Notes under the pieces: model-generated | The model's input: the letters and a program-made list of their open reading frames with translations, nothing else | Databases searched by the model: none | Told to the model about the DNA's origin: nothing | Source of the DNA: Burkholderia sp. WSM2230 | GTDB lineage: Bacteria; Pseudomonadota; Gammaproteobacteria; Burkholderiales; Burkholderiaceae | Length of the DNA stretch: 64,000 nt | Assembly (NCBI RefSeq): GCF_000472445.1 | Contig: NZ_AXAJ01000010.1 | Coordinates: forward strand, 1-64,000 | Reading direction: 5' to 3' | Made by a program: the position numbers and the translations under genes | Shown: piece by piece, positions 28,306 through 36,740 of the stretch | Numbering within the stretch: the first letter of the stretch is position 1 | Layout of the letters: each line of letters starts with the position of its first letter

Positions 28306-30648
28306 TTACTTCTGCTTGAGCTTCGCGAAGGCCGCGGCCATCGCGCCGCCCGGTTCGGGCTCGCGCGAACGCTGCGGCGCGCCGCGTCCGCTGCCGCCGG
28401 AGCGGCCGAAGCCGCCGCGCTCCTGCTGTGCGCCGCCGCTGCGTGCCGCGGCTGCGCCGAACTCGTCATCCAGACGCATGGTCAGCGCGATGCGCTGCCG
28501 CTTCACGTCGACTTCGAGCACCTTGACCTTGACGATCTGTCCGGCCTTGACCACCTCGTGCGGGTCCTTGATGAACTTCGTCGACATGGCCGACACGTGC
28601 ACGAGACCGTCCTGGTGCACGCCGACGTCGATAAACGCGCCGAACGCCGCCACGTTCGTCACCACGCCTTCGAGCACCATGCCGGGCGTGAGGTCGCTGA
28701 CTTTCTCCACGCCTTCGCGGAACGTCGCGGTCTTGAATTCCGGGCGCGGATCGCGGCCCGGCTTTTCGAGTTCGAGCAGGATGTCGCGAACGGTCGGCAG
28801 ACCGAAACGATCGTCGACGAACTCAGTGGGCGACAGACCACGCAGCGCGTCGCGATTGCCGAGCACTTCGCCCACGTGCTTGTTGATCTTCGCGAGAATC
28901 CGTTCGACGACCGGATACGCTTCCGGGTGCACCGACGAGCGGTCGAGCGGATTCTCGCCGTTGTTGATGCGCAGAAATCCCGCCGCCTGTTCGAAGGTCT
29001 TGTCGCCGAGACGCGGCACTTTGCGCAGATGCTCGCGCGACGGGAACGGGCCGTTCGCATCCCGGTAGTCGACGATATTGCGAGCCAGCGTGGCGTTGAG
29101 CCCCGACACGCGCGCGAGCAACGCGACCGACGCGGTATTCGCGTCCACGCCGACCGCGTTCACGCAGTCTTCGACTACGGCGTCCAGCGAGCGCGCCAGT
29201 TCGCGCTGGTTCACGTCGTGCTGATACTGACCGACGCCGATTGCCTTAGGCTCGATCTTCACGAGCTCCGCGAGCGGGTCTTGCAGACGCCGCGCGATCG
29301 ACACGGCGCCCCGCAGCGACACGTCCATGTCCGGAAACTCTTTCGCCGCGAGTTCGGACGCCGAGTACACCGACGCGCCCGCCTCGGAGACGACGATTTT
29401 CTGCAGCTTGAATTCCGGATGACGCGCGATCAGTTCGCTCGCGAGCTTGTCCGTTTCACGCGACGCCGTGCCGTTGCCGATGCTGATCAGCTCCGCCTGC
29501 GTCTGCGCGCACAGACGCGCGAGCTTCGCAATGGAGCCGTCCCAGTCGCGGCGGGGCTCGTGCGGATAGATGGTGTCGGTGGCGAGTACCTTGCCGGTAC
29601 GGTCCACCACCGCGACCTTGACGCCGGTGCGCAGGCCCGGATCGAGGCCGATCACGGCCTTCGGTCCTGCTGGCGCGGCCAGCAACAGGTCCTTCAGATT
29701 ACGCGCGAACACGCGAATCGCTTCGTGTTCTGCTTCGTCGCGCAGGTTCGTCAGCAGCTCGTTTTCCAGGTGCGGCTGCACCTTCACGCGCCAGCACCAG
29801 CGGCACACGTCGGAGAGCCATTTGTCGGCCGGACGGTTCTGATTGGCAATGCCGAAGTGACGCGCGATCAGCGCCTCGCCCGGATGCGGCACTTGCGCGT
29901 CGAGTTCTTCGCCAAGGCCGAGCTTGATCATCAGCACGCCCGCATTGCGGCCGCGGAACAGCGCCAGCGCGCGATGCGACGGTACGGTGCGGATCGTTTC
30001 CGCATAGTCGTAGTAGTCGCGGAATTTTTCTTCTTCAGCGGTTTCCTTGCCCTCGACCACTTTCGACGACACCACGCCCTGATTGAACAGGTAGTCGCGC
30101 AGCTTGCCGAGCAGTTCGGCCGTTTCGCCGAACTGTTCCGAGAGGATGTCGCGCGCGCCGTCGAGCGCGGCTTTCACATCGGCGACGCCTTTTTCCGCGT
30201 CCACATAAGCGGCGGCTTCGGTTTGCGGATCGAGCAGCGGATTGCCGAGCAGCGCGTCGGCGAGCGGCTGCAGGCCGGCCTCACGAGCGATCTGCGCGCG
30301 CGTGCGGCGCTTGGGCTTGTACGGGAGATACAGGTCTTCGAGCACCTGCTTGCTGTCGGCGCCTTCGATGGCGGTGCGCAGCTCGTCGGTGAGCTTGCCT
30401 TGTTCGTCGATGCTGGCGATGATCGCCGCGCGCCGGTCTTCCAGCTCGCGCAGATACAGCAGGCGTTCCTCGAGGTTACGCAACTGCGTGTCGTCGAGAT
30501 TGTCGGTCACTTCCTTACGGTAGCGCGCGATGAACGGAACAGTCGCTCCTTCGTCGAGGAGTTGCACCGCGGCCGCGACCTGGCGCGGCTGTACGGACAG
30601 TTCGGCGGCGATGCGCTGTACGATCTTGAGTGCTACGGTTTCCGTCAT
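28306..30648 (-). CDS. tex: RNA-binding transcriptional accessory protein Tex
   Basis: This 780-residue multidomain protein has the Tex order: N-terminal helical domain (ELSVQPRQVAAAVQLLDEGATVPFIARYRKEV), YqgF-like RNase H fold (KAVIGLDPGLRTGVKVAVVD), helix-hairpin-helix region, and a C-terminal S1 RNA-binding domain (LTPGMVLEGVVTNVAAFGAFIDVGVHQDGLVH). A low-complexity Gly/Arg tail ends the protein. Tex affects transcription and virulence gene expression in several genera. The start at 30648 (MTETVALK) is standard; a longer frame upstream is not conserved. A long antisense frame on the other strand is a codon-bias shadow. Confidence 0.95.
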   Translation of the reverse strand: MTETVALKIVQRIAAELSVQPRQVAAAVQLLDEGATVPFIARYRKEVTDNLDDTQLRNLEERLLYLRELEDRRAAIIASIDEQGKLTDELRTAIEGADSKQVLEDLYLPYKPKRRTRAQIAREAGLQPLADALLGNPLLDPQTEAAAYVDAEKGVADVKAALDGARDILSEQFGETAELLGKLRDYLFNQGVVSSKVVEGKETAEEEKFRDYYDYAETIRTVPSHRALALFRGRNAGVLMIKLGLGEELDAQVPHPGEALIARHFGIANQNRPADKWLSDVCRWCWRVKVQPHLENELLTNLRDEAEHEAIRVFARNLKDLLLAAPAGPKAVIGLDPGLRTGVKVAVVDRTGKVLATDTIYPHEPRRDWDGSIAKLARLCAQTQAELISIGNGTASRETDKLASELIARHPEFKLQKIVVSEAGASVYSASELAAKEFPDMDVSLRGAVSIARRLQDPLAELVKIEPKAIGVGQYQHDVNQRELARSLDAVVEDCVNAVGVDANTASVALLARVSGLNATLARNIVDYRDANGPFPSREHLRKVPRLGDKTFEQAAGFLRINNGENPLDRSSVHPEAYPVVERILAKINKHVGEVLGNRDALRGLSPTEFVDDRFGLPTVRDILLELEKPGRDPRPEFKTATFREGVEKVSDLTPGMVLEGVVTNVAAFGAFIDVGVHQDGLVHVSAMSTKFIKDPHEVVKAGQIVKVKVLEVDVKRQRIALTMRLDDEFGAAAARSGGAQQERGGFGRSGGSGRGAPQRSREPEPGGAMAAAFAKLKQK

Positions 30649-30812
30649 AAGCTGTTGGGTTTCCTGCGGGACTCGGTCAAGGGCCGTGCGCCGGCGGCGC
30701 TTTGCGGCGCCGGGCACGCAGTGCGTGCGGGCTGCGGCCAGATGGCTGGAGCGGGGCATTTTGCCATAAATGCCAAAGGGCTCAACCGCGCCGGGGTGAT
30801 AGAATTTCGGGC

Positions 30813-31970
30813 ATGTTCCGTCGACCCTCTTTGACGTTGTCAATCACGTTGCCAATCACGTTGCGATTCTCCTTTTTGTTCAACCGCCAGGGCCCGAGCC
30901 CGGTCTTCAGCTCGCCACACTTGCTGCCGTTCGCTTCGCGCGCCGCGGGCTGGTCCGGTGCCGACAGTTGCGCGCCTGTGACGGGCCGCACGTCTTTGGG
31001 ATCTTGCGCAGCATGGGTGATGGCAGCGATGCTCGTCGTGCCCGCCGCGGCTTCGGCGCAGTCGGCGGCGCCCGCTGTCATGCCCGCAGTGACGCCCGCA
31101 GTGACACCCTCAGTCACGCCCTCAATCACGCCCTCAACCACGCCTGTCCTAGCGCCCGCGGTCGCACCTGCAAGCGCGGGCTCGCAAGGCGCGAGTCCAG
31201 GTGCCAAGGCCGATGCCGCTGCCGGCGACGCCCCAGGCGCCGCCTCTCTCGACAGCGAATTCGACGCGCGGCAGAAAGTGCTTGATCAGCGCACCGAGGA
31301 AAACAACTATCGCTATGGCGTTGCCGAGCACGACTGTTACAGCAAGTTTTTCGTCAATCACTGCCTGAATAAGGCGCGCGATCAGATGCGCACGGTGCAG
31401 GCGCAGATTCGCAAGGAGCAGCTCGCGCTCGACGGCGAAGAGCGGGTCGAGCGTGCCCGCAAGCGTGACGAGCAGGCGGCGCTCAAGCGCGCACAGGAAC
31501 AGGCGAGCGCGCCGCAGCGTGCCGCCGAAGACGCGCGCAACGCCCAGGCTTACGAAGAAAAGCAGCGCCAGCATGAACTCGATCAGGCGCAGCGCAAGGC
31601 CGAGGCTCCGCAGCGCAGCGCGAATGCTCAGGCGTACGAGGAAAAGCAGCGTCAGCACGCAATCGATCAGGCGCAGCGCGGCATCAGTCCGTCGCAGGCG
31701 GTGGCCAATCAGCGGGCCTACGATCAGAAGCAGAGCGACTTCCAGCGCAAGCTCGACGAAGCCCGCCGGCAGGGCGCGCAGAAAGCGCAGGAGCGCGTCG
31801 AGAAGCAGAAGAGCTTCGAAAAGAAACAGGCCGACGCCGCTCAGCATCGAGCCGACGTCGAAGCGCGTCAGAAGCAGGCCGCCGAAAAAGCCGAACAGAA
31901 ACGTCAGGAACAGCTGAAGCAGCAGAAGCAGCTGGAAGATCAGCAGAAACAACAGCAGCAACAGCAGTAG
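30813..31970 (+). CDS. Exported coiled-coil protein with poly-Gln tail
   Basis: A 385-residue protein of unknown function. After a hydrophobic, signal-like region ending in AAASAQ (about residues 70-85) comes a Pro/Thr-rich repeat, a conserved-looking segment (FDARQKVLDQRTEENNYRYGVAEHDCYSKFFVNHCLNKARDQM, shown only to locate it) with two Cys, then 200 residues of charged Gln-rich coiled coil. A 28-residue repeat beginning NAQAYEEKQRQH occurs twice. The C-terminus is nearly pure Gln. The true start may be the ATG at 30813 or an internal ATG at 31020 that begins closer to the signal sequence. A periplasmic location is inferred. Confidence 0.75.
   Translation: MFRRPSLTLSITLPITLRFSFLFNRQGPSPVFSSPHLLPFASRAAGWSGADSCAPVTGRTSLGSCAAWVMAAMLVVPAAASAQSAAPAVMPAVTPAVTPSVTPSITPSTTPVLAPAVAPASAGSQGASPGAKADAAAGDAPGAASLDSEFDARQKVLDQRTEENNYRYGVAEHDCYSKFFVNHCLNKARDQMRTVQAQIRKEQLALDGEERVERARKRDEQAALKRAQEQASAPQRAAEDARNAQAYEEKQRQHELDQAQRKAEAPQRSANAQAYEEKQRQHAIDQAQRGISPSQAVANQRAYDQKQSDFQRKLDEARRQGAQKAQERVEKQKSFEKKQADAAQHRADVEARQKQAAEKAEQKRQEQLKQQKQLEDQQKQQQQQQ
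31070..31141 (+). repeat. 12-bp tandem repeat coding for Thr-Pro tetrapeptides
   Basis: Six 12-bp units (consensus GCCCGCAGTGAC, later GCCCTCAATCAC) are in frame with the poly-Gln protein and encode (A/S)(V/I/T)TP tetrapeptides. Units diverge gradually from left to right. Copy number could vary without a frameshift. Confidence 0.85.
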
Positions 31971-32000
31971 CAGCAACAGCAGTAGCAGCAACAGCAATAG
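31956..32000 (+). repeat. 15-bp tandem repeat with an in-frame TAG in each unit
   Basis: Three consecutive 15-bp units, CAGCAACAGCAGTAG twice and CAGCAACAGCAATAG once, lie at 31956, 31971 and 31986. The gene stops at the TAG of the first unit. Units two and three each encode Gln4 and a further TAG in the same frame. Confidence 0.95.
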
Positions 32001-32215
32001 CAGTCAGCCGCGGCCCCGCTGCGTTCGTGTGGCGCCGGTGCGGCGCACGTCCGCGCAGCGGTCCGCGGTTGTAATATCGCGGTAGCGCAGGTCGCAGCGA
32101 CTGTAGGCGGTGCGCAGAGAGTCGCCGTAACGTGTTTTGAGCCGGACAGCAACCTCAGGCAATGGGCTGAACATGGCAAACATGCAGCCCACGCCGCAGT
32201 CGAGCGGAGGCGAGC

Positions 32216-32434
32216 ATGCGGGATCAACATCAGGTCATCAACGCGGAAACGCTTCGCGACCGGATTCTGCAACTGGAATCGGAGCACAGTGGGCTCGACC
32301 GTTTGATCGACCGAATGTCGGATGAGCCGGGCATCGACGACTTCGAGCTGCGGCGCCTGAAAAAGCGCAAGCTCAAAGTCAAGGACACCATCATCTTGCT
32401 GCAATTGCAGCTCGAACCGGACGCACGCGCCTGA
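32216..32434 (+). CDS. YdcH-like DUF465 small protein
   Basis: A 72-residue, highly charged helical protein (LESEHSGLDRLIDRM and FELRRLKKRKLKVKDTIILLQLQ) of the DUF465/YdcH family. Such proteins are short antiparallel helical hairpins of unknown function. It starts with ATG at 32216 preceded by GGAGGCGAGC, a good ribosome-binding site. It lies between the poly-Gln protein gene and the helicase gene; 216 bp of non-coding DNA precede it. Confidence 0.85.
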   Translation: MRDQHQVINAETLRDRILQLESEHSGLDRLIDRMSDEPGIDDFELRRLKKRKLKVKDTIILLQLQLEPDARA

Positions 32435-32480
32435 GTTCGCGGCCTGGCAGGCGCCGGGCGCGCGCCGCGCGGGCCGGACT

Positions 32481-34763
32481 TTGCAGGAAACGCTTGCCTT
32501 GAATTCACCGCTTGAAACTTCACGACGCGCGAGTACCGCCGACGACGCTGCAGAAACTGGCGCGCCCGCGCCGCGTCCCGCCGCGTCGGCGCTGAGCGCC
32601 ACGCTCGATCCGCGCCGCGCCGCGGAACTCAACGAGATTTTCGCCGACAACGGCTTGCTGGCGCGGCAGATCGACGGCTACCGCTCGCGGGCGTCGCAAA
32701 TCGAAATGTCGCGTGCCGTCGCGGCCGCCATGGAAGCGTCGGGCCGCGCGATGCCCGAGCCCGCGATGTTCGAGGCGCAAAAGCGTCCGGCGCGGCGTCT
32801 GCAAACTGGGGGCGCCGATGCCGCAGGCGAGACGGCGCAAGCAGACGAAGCACAGGCTCTCGACGGCGCCGAGAACACGCTGATCGTCGAGGCGGGGACG
32901 GGCACCGGCAAGACCTACGCGTATCTGGTACCGGCCATGTTGTGGGGCGGCAAGGTGATCGTGTCCACGGGCACCAAGCACCTGCAGGATCAGCTGTTTC
33001 AGCGCGATATTCCGACCGTTCGCGACGCGCTTGCGGTGCCTGTATCGGTGGCCATGCTCAAGGGCCGCGCGAATTACCTGTGCCACTACTATCTGCAGCG
33101 CACGGCCGATAACGGCCGCTTGCCGTCGCGCCAGGAAACCTCGTATCTGCAGGACATCGTCCGCTTTGCGAAGATCACGCGCACCGGCGACAAGGCGGAG
33201 CTTGCGAGCGTGCCCGAAACGGCGGCCGTGTGGTCGATGGTCACGTCCACACGCGAGAACTGTCTGGGCCAGGAGTGTCCTCACTACAAGGACTGCTTCG
33301 TGATGCAGGCGCGCCGCGAGGCGCAACAGGCCGACATCGTGGTGGTGAATCACCATCTCTTTTTCGCCGACATCATGCTGCGCGATACCGGCATGGCTGA
33401 GCTGCTGCCCACGGCCAACACGATTATCTTCGACGAAGCGCATCAGCTTCCCGAAACGGCCACGCTGTTTTTCGGCGAGACGCTTTCCACTGCGCAGTTT
33501 CTCGAGCTCGCACGCGATTCGGTGGCCGAGGGCTTGGGTCATGCGCGCGACGCGGTCGATTGGGTCAAGCTCGGCTCGACATTGGAGCGTGCCGCGCGCG
33601 ACGTGCGGCTCGCGTTCAAGGAAGATTCGGTGCGTTTGTCGATTGGCCAGTTGCCCGACAACCATCCGTTGTTCCCCGCGCTCGAAGCGCTCGAAACCGA
33701 ACTCGACGCGCTCGAGTCCGCGCTCGCGGGGCAGGCGGAGCGTGCCGAGTCGATCGGCGCATGTCTGCGCCGCGCGCGCGAGTTGCAAGCGGTGCTGGCC
33801 GGCTGGACGACGCCGCCAACGGAGCTCGAGCGTCAGACTGTGGATGCCGATCGAAGCGGCGCAGCTGAAGGCAAAAGCGAGCGTGCCGATCCGAACGAAA
33901 AGGTGCGTTGGATCGAAGTCTTCGCGCATACGGTGCAGTTGCACGAGACCCCGCTTTCGGTCGCGCCCATCTTTGCGAAGCAGCGTGCCGGCGTGCCACG
34001 CGCGTGGATCTTCACGTCGGCTACTTTGTCGGTGCGCGGCGACTTCACGCACTACGCCGCGCAAATGGGCCTCAACGCGAAACGTTCGATGACGTTGCCG
34101 AGCCCGTTCGACTATCCGACGCAAGGGCTTCTGTACGTGCCGCGCAACCTGCCACAACCGTCATCGCCGATGTTCACCGACGCGGTGTTCGATGCCGCCT
34201 TGCCGGCAATCGAAGCATCGGGCGGCGGCGTATTCATGTTGTGCACGACGTTGCGCGCCGTGGACCGCATCTCCGCGAAGTTGCGCGATGTGATCGAGTC
34301 GCGCGGCTGGAACTATCCGCTGCTGGTTCAGGGCGATGCGAGCCGCACGGAATTGCTCGATCGTTTTCGCGCGTACGGTAACGCGATTCTCGTCGGCAGT
34401 CAGAGTTTCTGGGAAGGTGTCGACGTGCGGGGCGATGCGCTCTCGCTCGTGGTGATCGACAAGCTGCCGTTTGCGCCGCCTGACGATCCGGTTCTGTCGG
34501 CGCGGCTCGATGCGCTGACGAAGAAAGGTCTGAGCCCCTTTGCGGTCCATCAACTGCCGCAAGCCGTCATTACGCTAAAGCAGGGCGCAGGCCGTCTGAT
34601 TCGCGCCGAAACCGACCGCGGCGTGCTGATGATCTGCGATACGCGTCTCGTCGATAAGCCTTATGGACGCCGGATCTGGCAAAGCCTGCCGCCGTTCAAG
34701 CGCACGCGTGAGATCGAGGTGGTGCGCGAGTTTTTCGAAGAGAGCGGCAAAGTCGAGCAATAG
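32481..34763 (+). CDS. ATP-dependent DNA helicase, DinG/YoaA type
   Basis: A 760-residue superfamily 2, XPD-like helicase. Walker A (EAGTGTGKT) is at residues 137-145 and the DEAH box (FDEAH) at 317-321. Cysteines between them (NYLCHYY, ENCLGQECPHYKDC) are placed as in the [4Fe-4S] domain of DinG and YoaA. C-terminal motifs VGSQSFWEGVDVRG and QGAGRLIR are typical. The family unwinds 5'-tailed and forked DNA during repair. Only TTG start codons (32481 or 32499) are available near the N-terminus. An Ala/Gln-rich insert lies just before Walker A. Confidence 0.92.
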   Translation: MQETLALNSPLETSRRASTADDAAETGAPAPRPAASALSATLDPRRAAELNEIFADNGLLARQIDGYRSRASQIEMSRAVAAAMEASGRAMPEPAMFEAQKRPARRLQTGGADAAGETAQADEAQALDGAENTLIVEAGTGTGKTYAYLVPAMLWGGKVIVSTGTKHLQDQLFQRDIPTVRDALAVPVSVAMLKGRANYLCHYYLQRTADNGRLPSRQETSYLQDIVRFAKITRTGDKAELASVPETAAVWSMVTSTRENCLGQECPHYKDCFVMQARREAQQADIVVVNHHLFFADIMLRDTGMAELLPTANTIIFDEAHQLPETATLFFGETLSTAQFLELARDSVAEGLGHARDAVDWVKLGSTLERAARDVRLAFKEDSVRLSIGQLPDNHPLFPALEALETELDALESALAGQAERAESIGACLRRARELQAVLAGWTTPPTELERQTVDADRSGAAEGKSERADPNEKVRWIEVFAHTVQLHETPLSVAPIFAKQRAGVPRAWIFTSATLSVRGDFTHYAAQMGLNAKRSMTLPSPFDYPTQGLLYVPRNLPQPSSPMFTDAVFDAALPAIEASGGGVFMLCTTLRAVDRISAKLRDVIESRGWNYPLLVQGDASRTELLDRFRAYGNAILVGSQSFWEGVDVRGDALSLVVIDKLPFAPPDDPVLSARLDALTKKGLSPFAVHQLPQAVITLKQGAGRLIRAETDRGVLMICDTRLVDKPYGRRIWQSLPPFKRTREIEVVREFFEESGKVEQ

Positions 34764-34801
34764 GCGGGGCCGAAATATCCGCAGTTGCATTCGCCCGAGA
34801 T

Positions 34802-34855
34802 GCGCTGTGAAAACCGGCGCTGCAAAAAACGGCGCTGTGAAAACCGGCGCTGCAA
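34802..34855. repeat. 24-bp direct repeat pair
   Basis: The 24-bp sequence beginning GCGCTGTGAAAACCGGCG and ending CTGCAA occurs at 34802-34825 and again at 34832-34855, a 30-bp period. It lies in the non-coding gap after the helicase gene. Confidence 0.9.
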
Positions 34856-34857
34856 TA

Positions 34858-34893
34858 GCAAAACGCCACGGACTCACATCCGTGGCGTTTTGC
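34858..34893. terminator. Perfect 15-bp inverted repeat, bidirectional terminator
   Basis: GCAAAACGCCACGGA, a CTCACA loop, and TCCGTGGCGTTTTGC form a perfect 15-bp stem whose outer ends are A- and T-rich. It lies between the convergent helicase and Ala-rich lipoprotein genes. Confidence 0.85.
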
Positions 34894-34963
34894 TTTACCA
34901 CTCGGGAAATCGCGATGATTTCCCGATGCAGTTTCCGCCCGAAGGCGAACCCTACGCGACAGC

Positions 34964-35224
34964 TTACTGGCTTGCGCCCGAAGCCGGAGCAGCAGCCGAA
35001 GCAGCAGCGCCTGCGTCCGAAGCAGCGGTCGAAGCCGAAGCAGCAGCGTCGCTCGCAGCAGCAGCCGCACCCGAAGCAGCAGCAGCCGAATCCGAAGCAG
35101 CGGCAGCCGGTGCCGAAGCGGCAGCTGCGTCGCTAGCCGGGGCAGCGGCTTGATCGTTGCTCTTGTTGCATGCAGCCAGTGCCACAGCTGCCAACAGGGA
35201 TGCTACGAGGAGGGATTTCTTCAT
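34964..35224 (-). CDS. Small Ala/Ser-rich lipoprotein
   Basis: An 86-residue lipoprotein. The signal peptide MKKSLLVASLLAAVALAAC has a clear lipobox with Cys19. The mature part is KSNDQ followed by about 60 residues of almost only Ala, Ser, Asp and Pro in an irregular repeat (AAxASDAAA). The start at 35224 has AAGGAC eight bases upstream; an in-frame GTG at 35230 is less likely. No enzymatic domain is present; a structural or spacer role at the outer membrane is conceivable. A TATTAT -10-like element lies at 35266-35271 on the minus strand. Confidence 0.82.
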   Translation of the reverse strand: MKKSLLVASLLAAVALAACNKSNDQAAAPASDAAAASAPAAAASDSAAAASGAAAAASDAAASASTAASDAGAAASAAAPASGASQ

Positions 35225-35457
35225 GATCACGTCCTTTTATGGTTAAAGGTAAGCAACAGCGCAAAATAATACCGGTAATGTGCTCCAACACCGACCTGGG
35301 CCGCTGGTGGAGACGCTCTTTTGACGAGCAGGAATCTTCCCTACGGCTTGGGCGGAAATTATATGCACTTTCGTACTGACAATCCATAAATCCGGGGTCA
35401 ATACGTTGTCTTTCTCATACAAAATTTCAATGTACTGTGTATAACAGACACGCGAGG

Positions 35458-36708
35458 CTAGGCAAGCTCGCCCATCTGTATCCAGCCCGCACGATACCAC
35501 TCGTGTAGCCGTGCTGTCACCGACGAATCGTGCGAGAGTGTTACAAAGCGTTTCGCACTCAGACGGCGGTGATCTGCGAGGTCAAACAGCCACTTTTTCG
35601 AACCGTCGAATGACGTTTTCTCTCCATTTACGAAGAAAAAGCGGCGGTTGTACAACAGGTTGGTCTTGCGGTCCAGTCGGACACCTGATTTCGACGCCTG
35701 ACTGATAAAACGGGCTTCGTTGAGCGGCCTTTGCGGCGGATCGAAGACGACACTCGGCTTGGGTTCGCTGAGATACGTGCCAAGGAACGACGCAATGTCC
35801 TGCTCATTCCACCTGATGCCAGCAAGGATTGCGCCAACCCGCTCGACGAGCGCTGCCGGCAACTGCGCCGGGCGGTCGACGGCAGGCTGCTGCGGATCGC
35901 GGTAAAGAGCGCCGGCCTGCCCATTTGCTTCGCCGCGTTCGGCGAGGTGGTAAAGGAACTGGGCCGTCAGCTCGCCTGCCGACGCCGCGCGAAACCCGAT
36001 CGAGCAGGTCATGCATTCGCCCTCGGCCACGCCGTCGTGTGCGATATGCGGCGGCAGATACAGCATGTCGCCGGGCTCCAGCACCCACTCTTGTTCTGCC
36101 TCAAAGTTCTGTAAAACTTTCAATGGCATGCCGGGGCGCAGCGTCAGATCTTTCTGCCCGCTGATTCGCCAGCGCCGCTTGCCTTTTACTTGCAACAGAA
36201 ACACGTCGTAGGAATCGAAGTGCGGGCCCACGCCGCCGCCATCCGTCGCGTAGGAGATCATCAGATCGTCAAGACGCGCGTCTGGCACGAAGCGGAAGCG
36301 GTCGAGCAGGGCGCGCGCGCGGTCGTCGTGCAGGTCGACGCCTTGCACGAGCAGCGTCCACGCGCGCTGCTTCACCGTCGGCAGTTCGTCGGGCGCGAAC
36401 GGGCCGTGCTCCAGTTGCCACTTGTTGCGAAAGTGCGTGATGAGCCGGGACTCGACTTCGTCCTGATCCGCCAGTTCGAACAGCTCGTCGCGCGAGAGCG
36501 GCGCCTCGACGTTGGCAATGGCCTGGCGGATCAGCAGAGGCTTTTTCTGCCAATACCGGCGCATGAATTGCGACGGCGTGAGGTTCCCGAGCAGCGGCGT
36601 GGGCGTGTCGGGCGGAGGCGGGAGAAGCGCGGAAGCCGGCTTTTTAGCCGATGACGAATTGCGTGCCGAAGCTGCTTCGGCCGGGTGGTCAGTGGGCCGC
36701 TTGGGCAT
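35458..36708 (-). CDS. Cupin/JmjC ribosomal oxygenase (YcfD/RoxA-like)
   Basis: A 416-residue 2-oxoglutarate/Fe(II) oxygenase of the bacterial ribosomal oxygenase type. E. coli YcfD hydroxylates an arginine of ribosomal protein uL16. The facial-triad motif HFDSYDVFLLQVKGKRRW and the later LPPHIAHDGVAEG are visible, with the target-binding region NLTPSQFMRRYWQKKPLLIRQA at the N-terminus and a winged-helix-like C-terminus. The start at 36708 (MPKRPTDHP) leaves only 32 bp before the divergent slyD start. A longer in-frame start at 36753 would overlap slyD. Confidence 0.87.
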   Translation of the reverse strand: MPKRPTDHPAEAASARNSSSAKKPASALLPPPPDTPTPLLGNLTPSQFMRRYWQKKPLLIRQAIANVEAPLSRDELFELADQDEVESRLITHFRNKWQLEHGPFAPDELPTVKQRAWTLLVQGVDLHDDRARALLDRFRFVPDARLDDLMISYATDGGGVGPHFDSYDVFLLQVKGKRRWRISGQKDLTLRPGMPLKVLQNFEAEQEWVLEPGDMLYLPPHIAHDGVAEGECMTCSIGFRAASAGELTAQFLYHLAERGEANGQAGALYRDPQQPAVDRPAQLPAALVERVGAILAGIRWNEQDIASFLGTYLSEPKPSVVFDPPQRPLNEARFISQASKSGVRLDRKTNLLYNRRFFFVNGEKTSFDGSKKWLFDLADHRRLSAKRFVTLSHDSSVTARLHEWYRAGWIQMGELA

Positions 36709-36710
36709 CG

Positions 36711-36716
36711 TATAAT
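36711..36716 (+). promoter_or_regulatory. Putative slyD -10 element
   Basis: A perfect TATAAT lies 24 bp upstream of slyD and immediately beside the start codon of the divergent oxygenase gene, so any -35 for slyD must lie inside the oxygenase coding sequence. TGGTCA at 36686-36691 (19-bp spacing) is the nearest candidate. Confidence 0.55.
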
Positions 36717-36740
36717 GTGAGTTGTATTCTGGAGAATCGA

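Noticed and set aside
28189..30834. 881-codon frame on the plus strand
   Set aside because: It is antisense to tex, has Arg/His/Leu-rich composition without domains, and is a shadow of third-position GC bias.
35434..35446. CTGT-GTATA-ACAG resembling a LexA box
   Set aside because: The spacer is 5 bp, whereas the LexA box has 8, and no SOS gene lies next to it.
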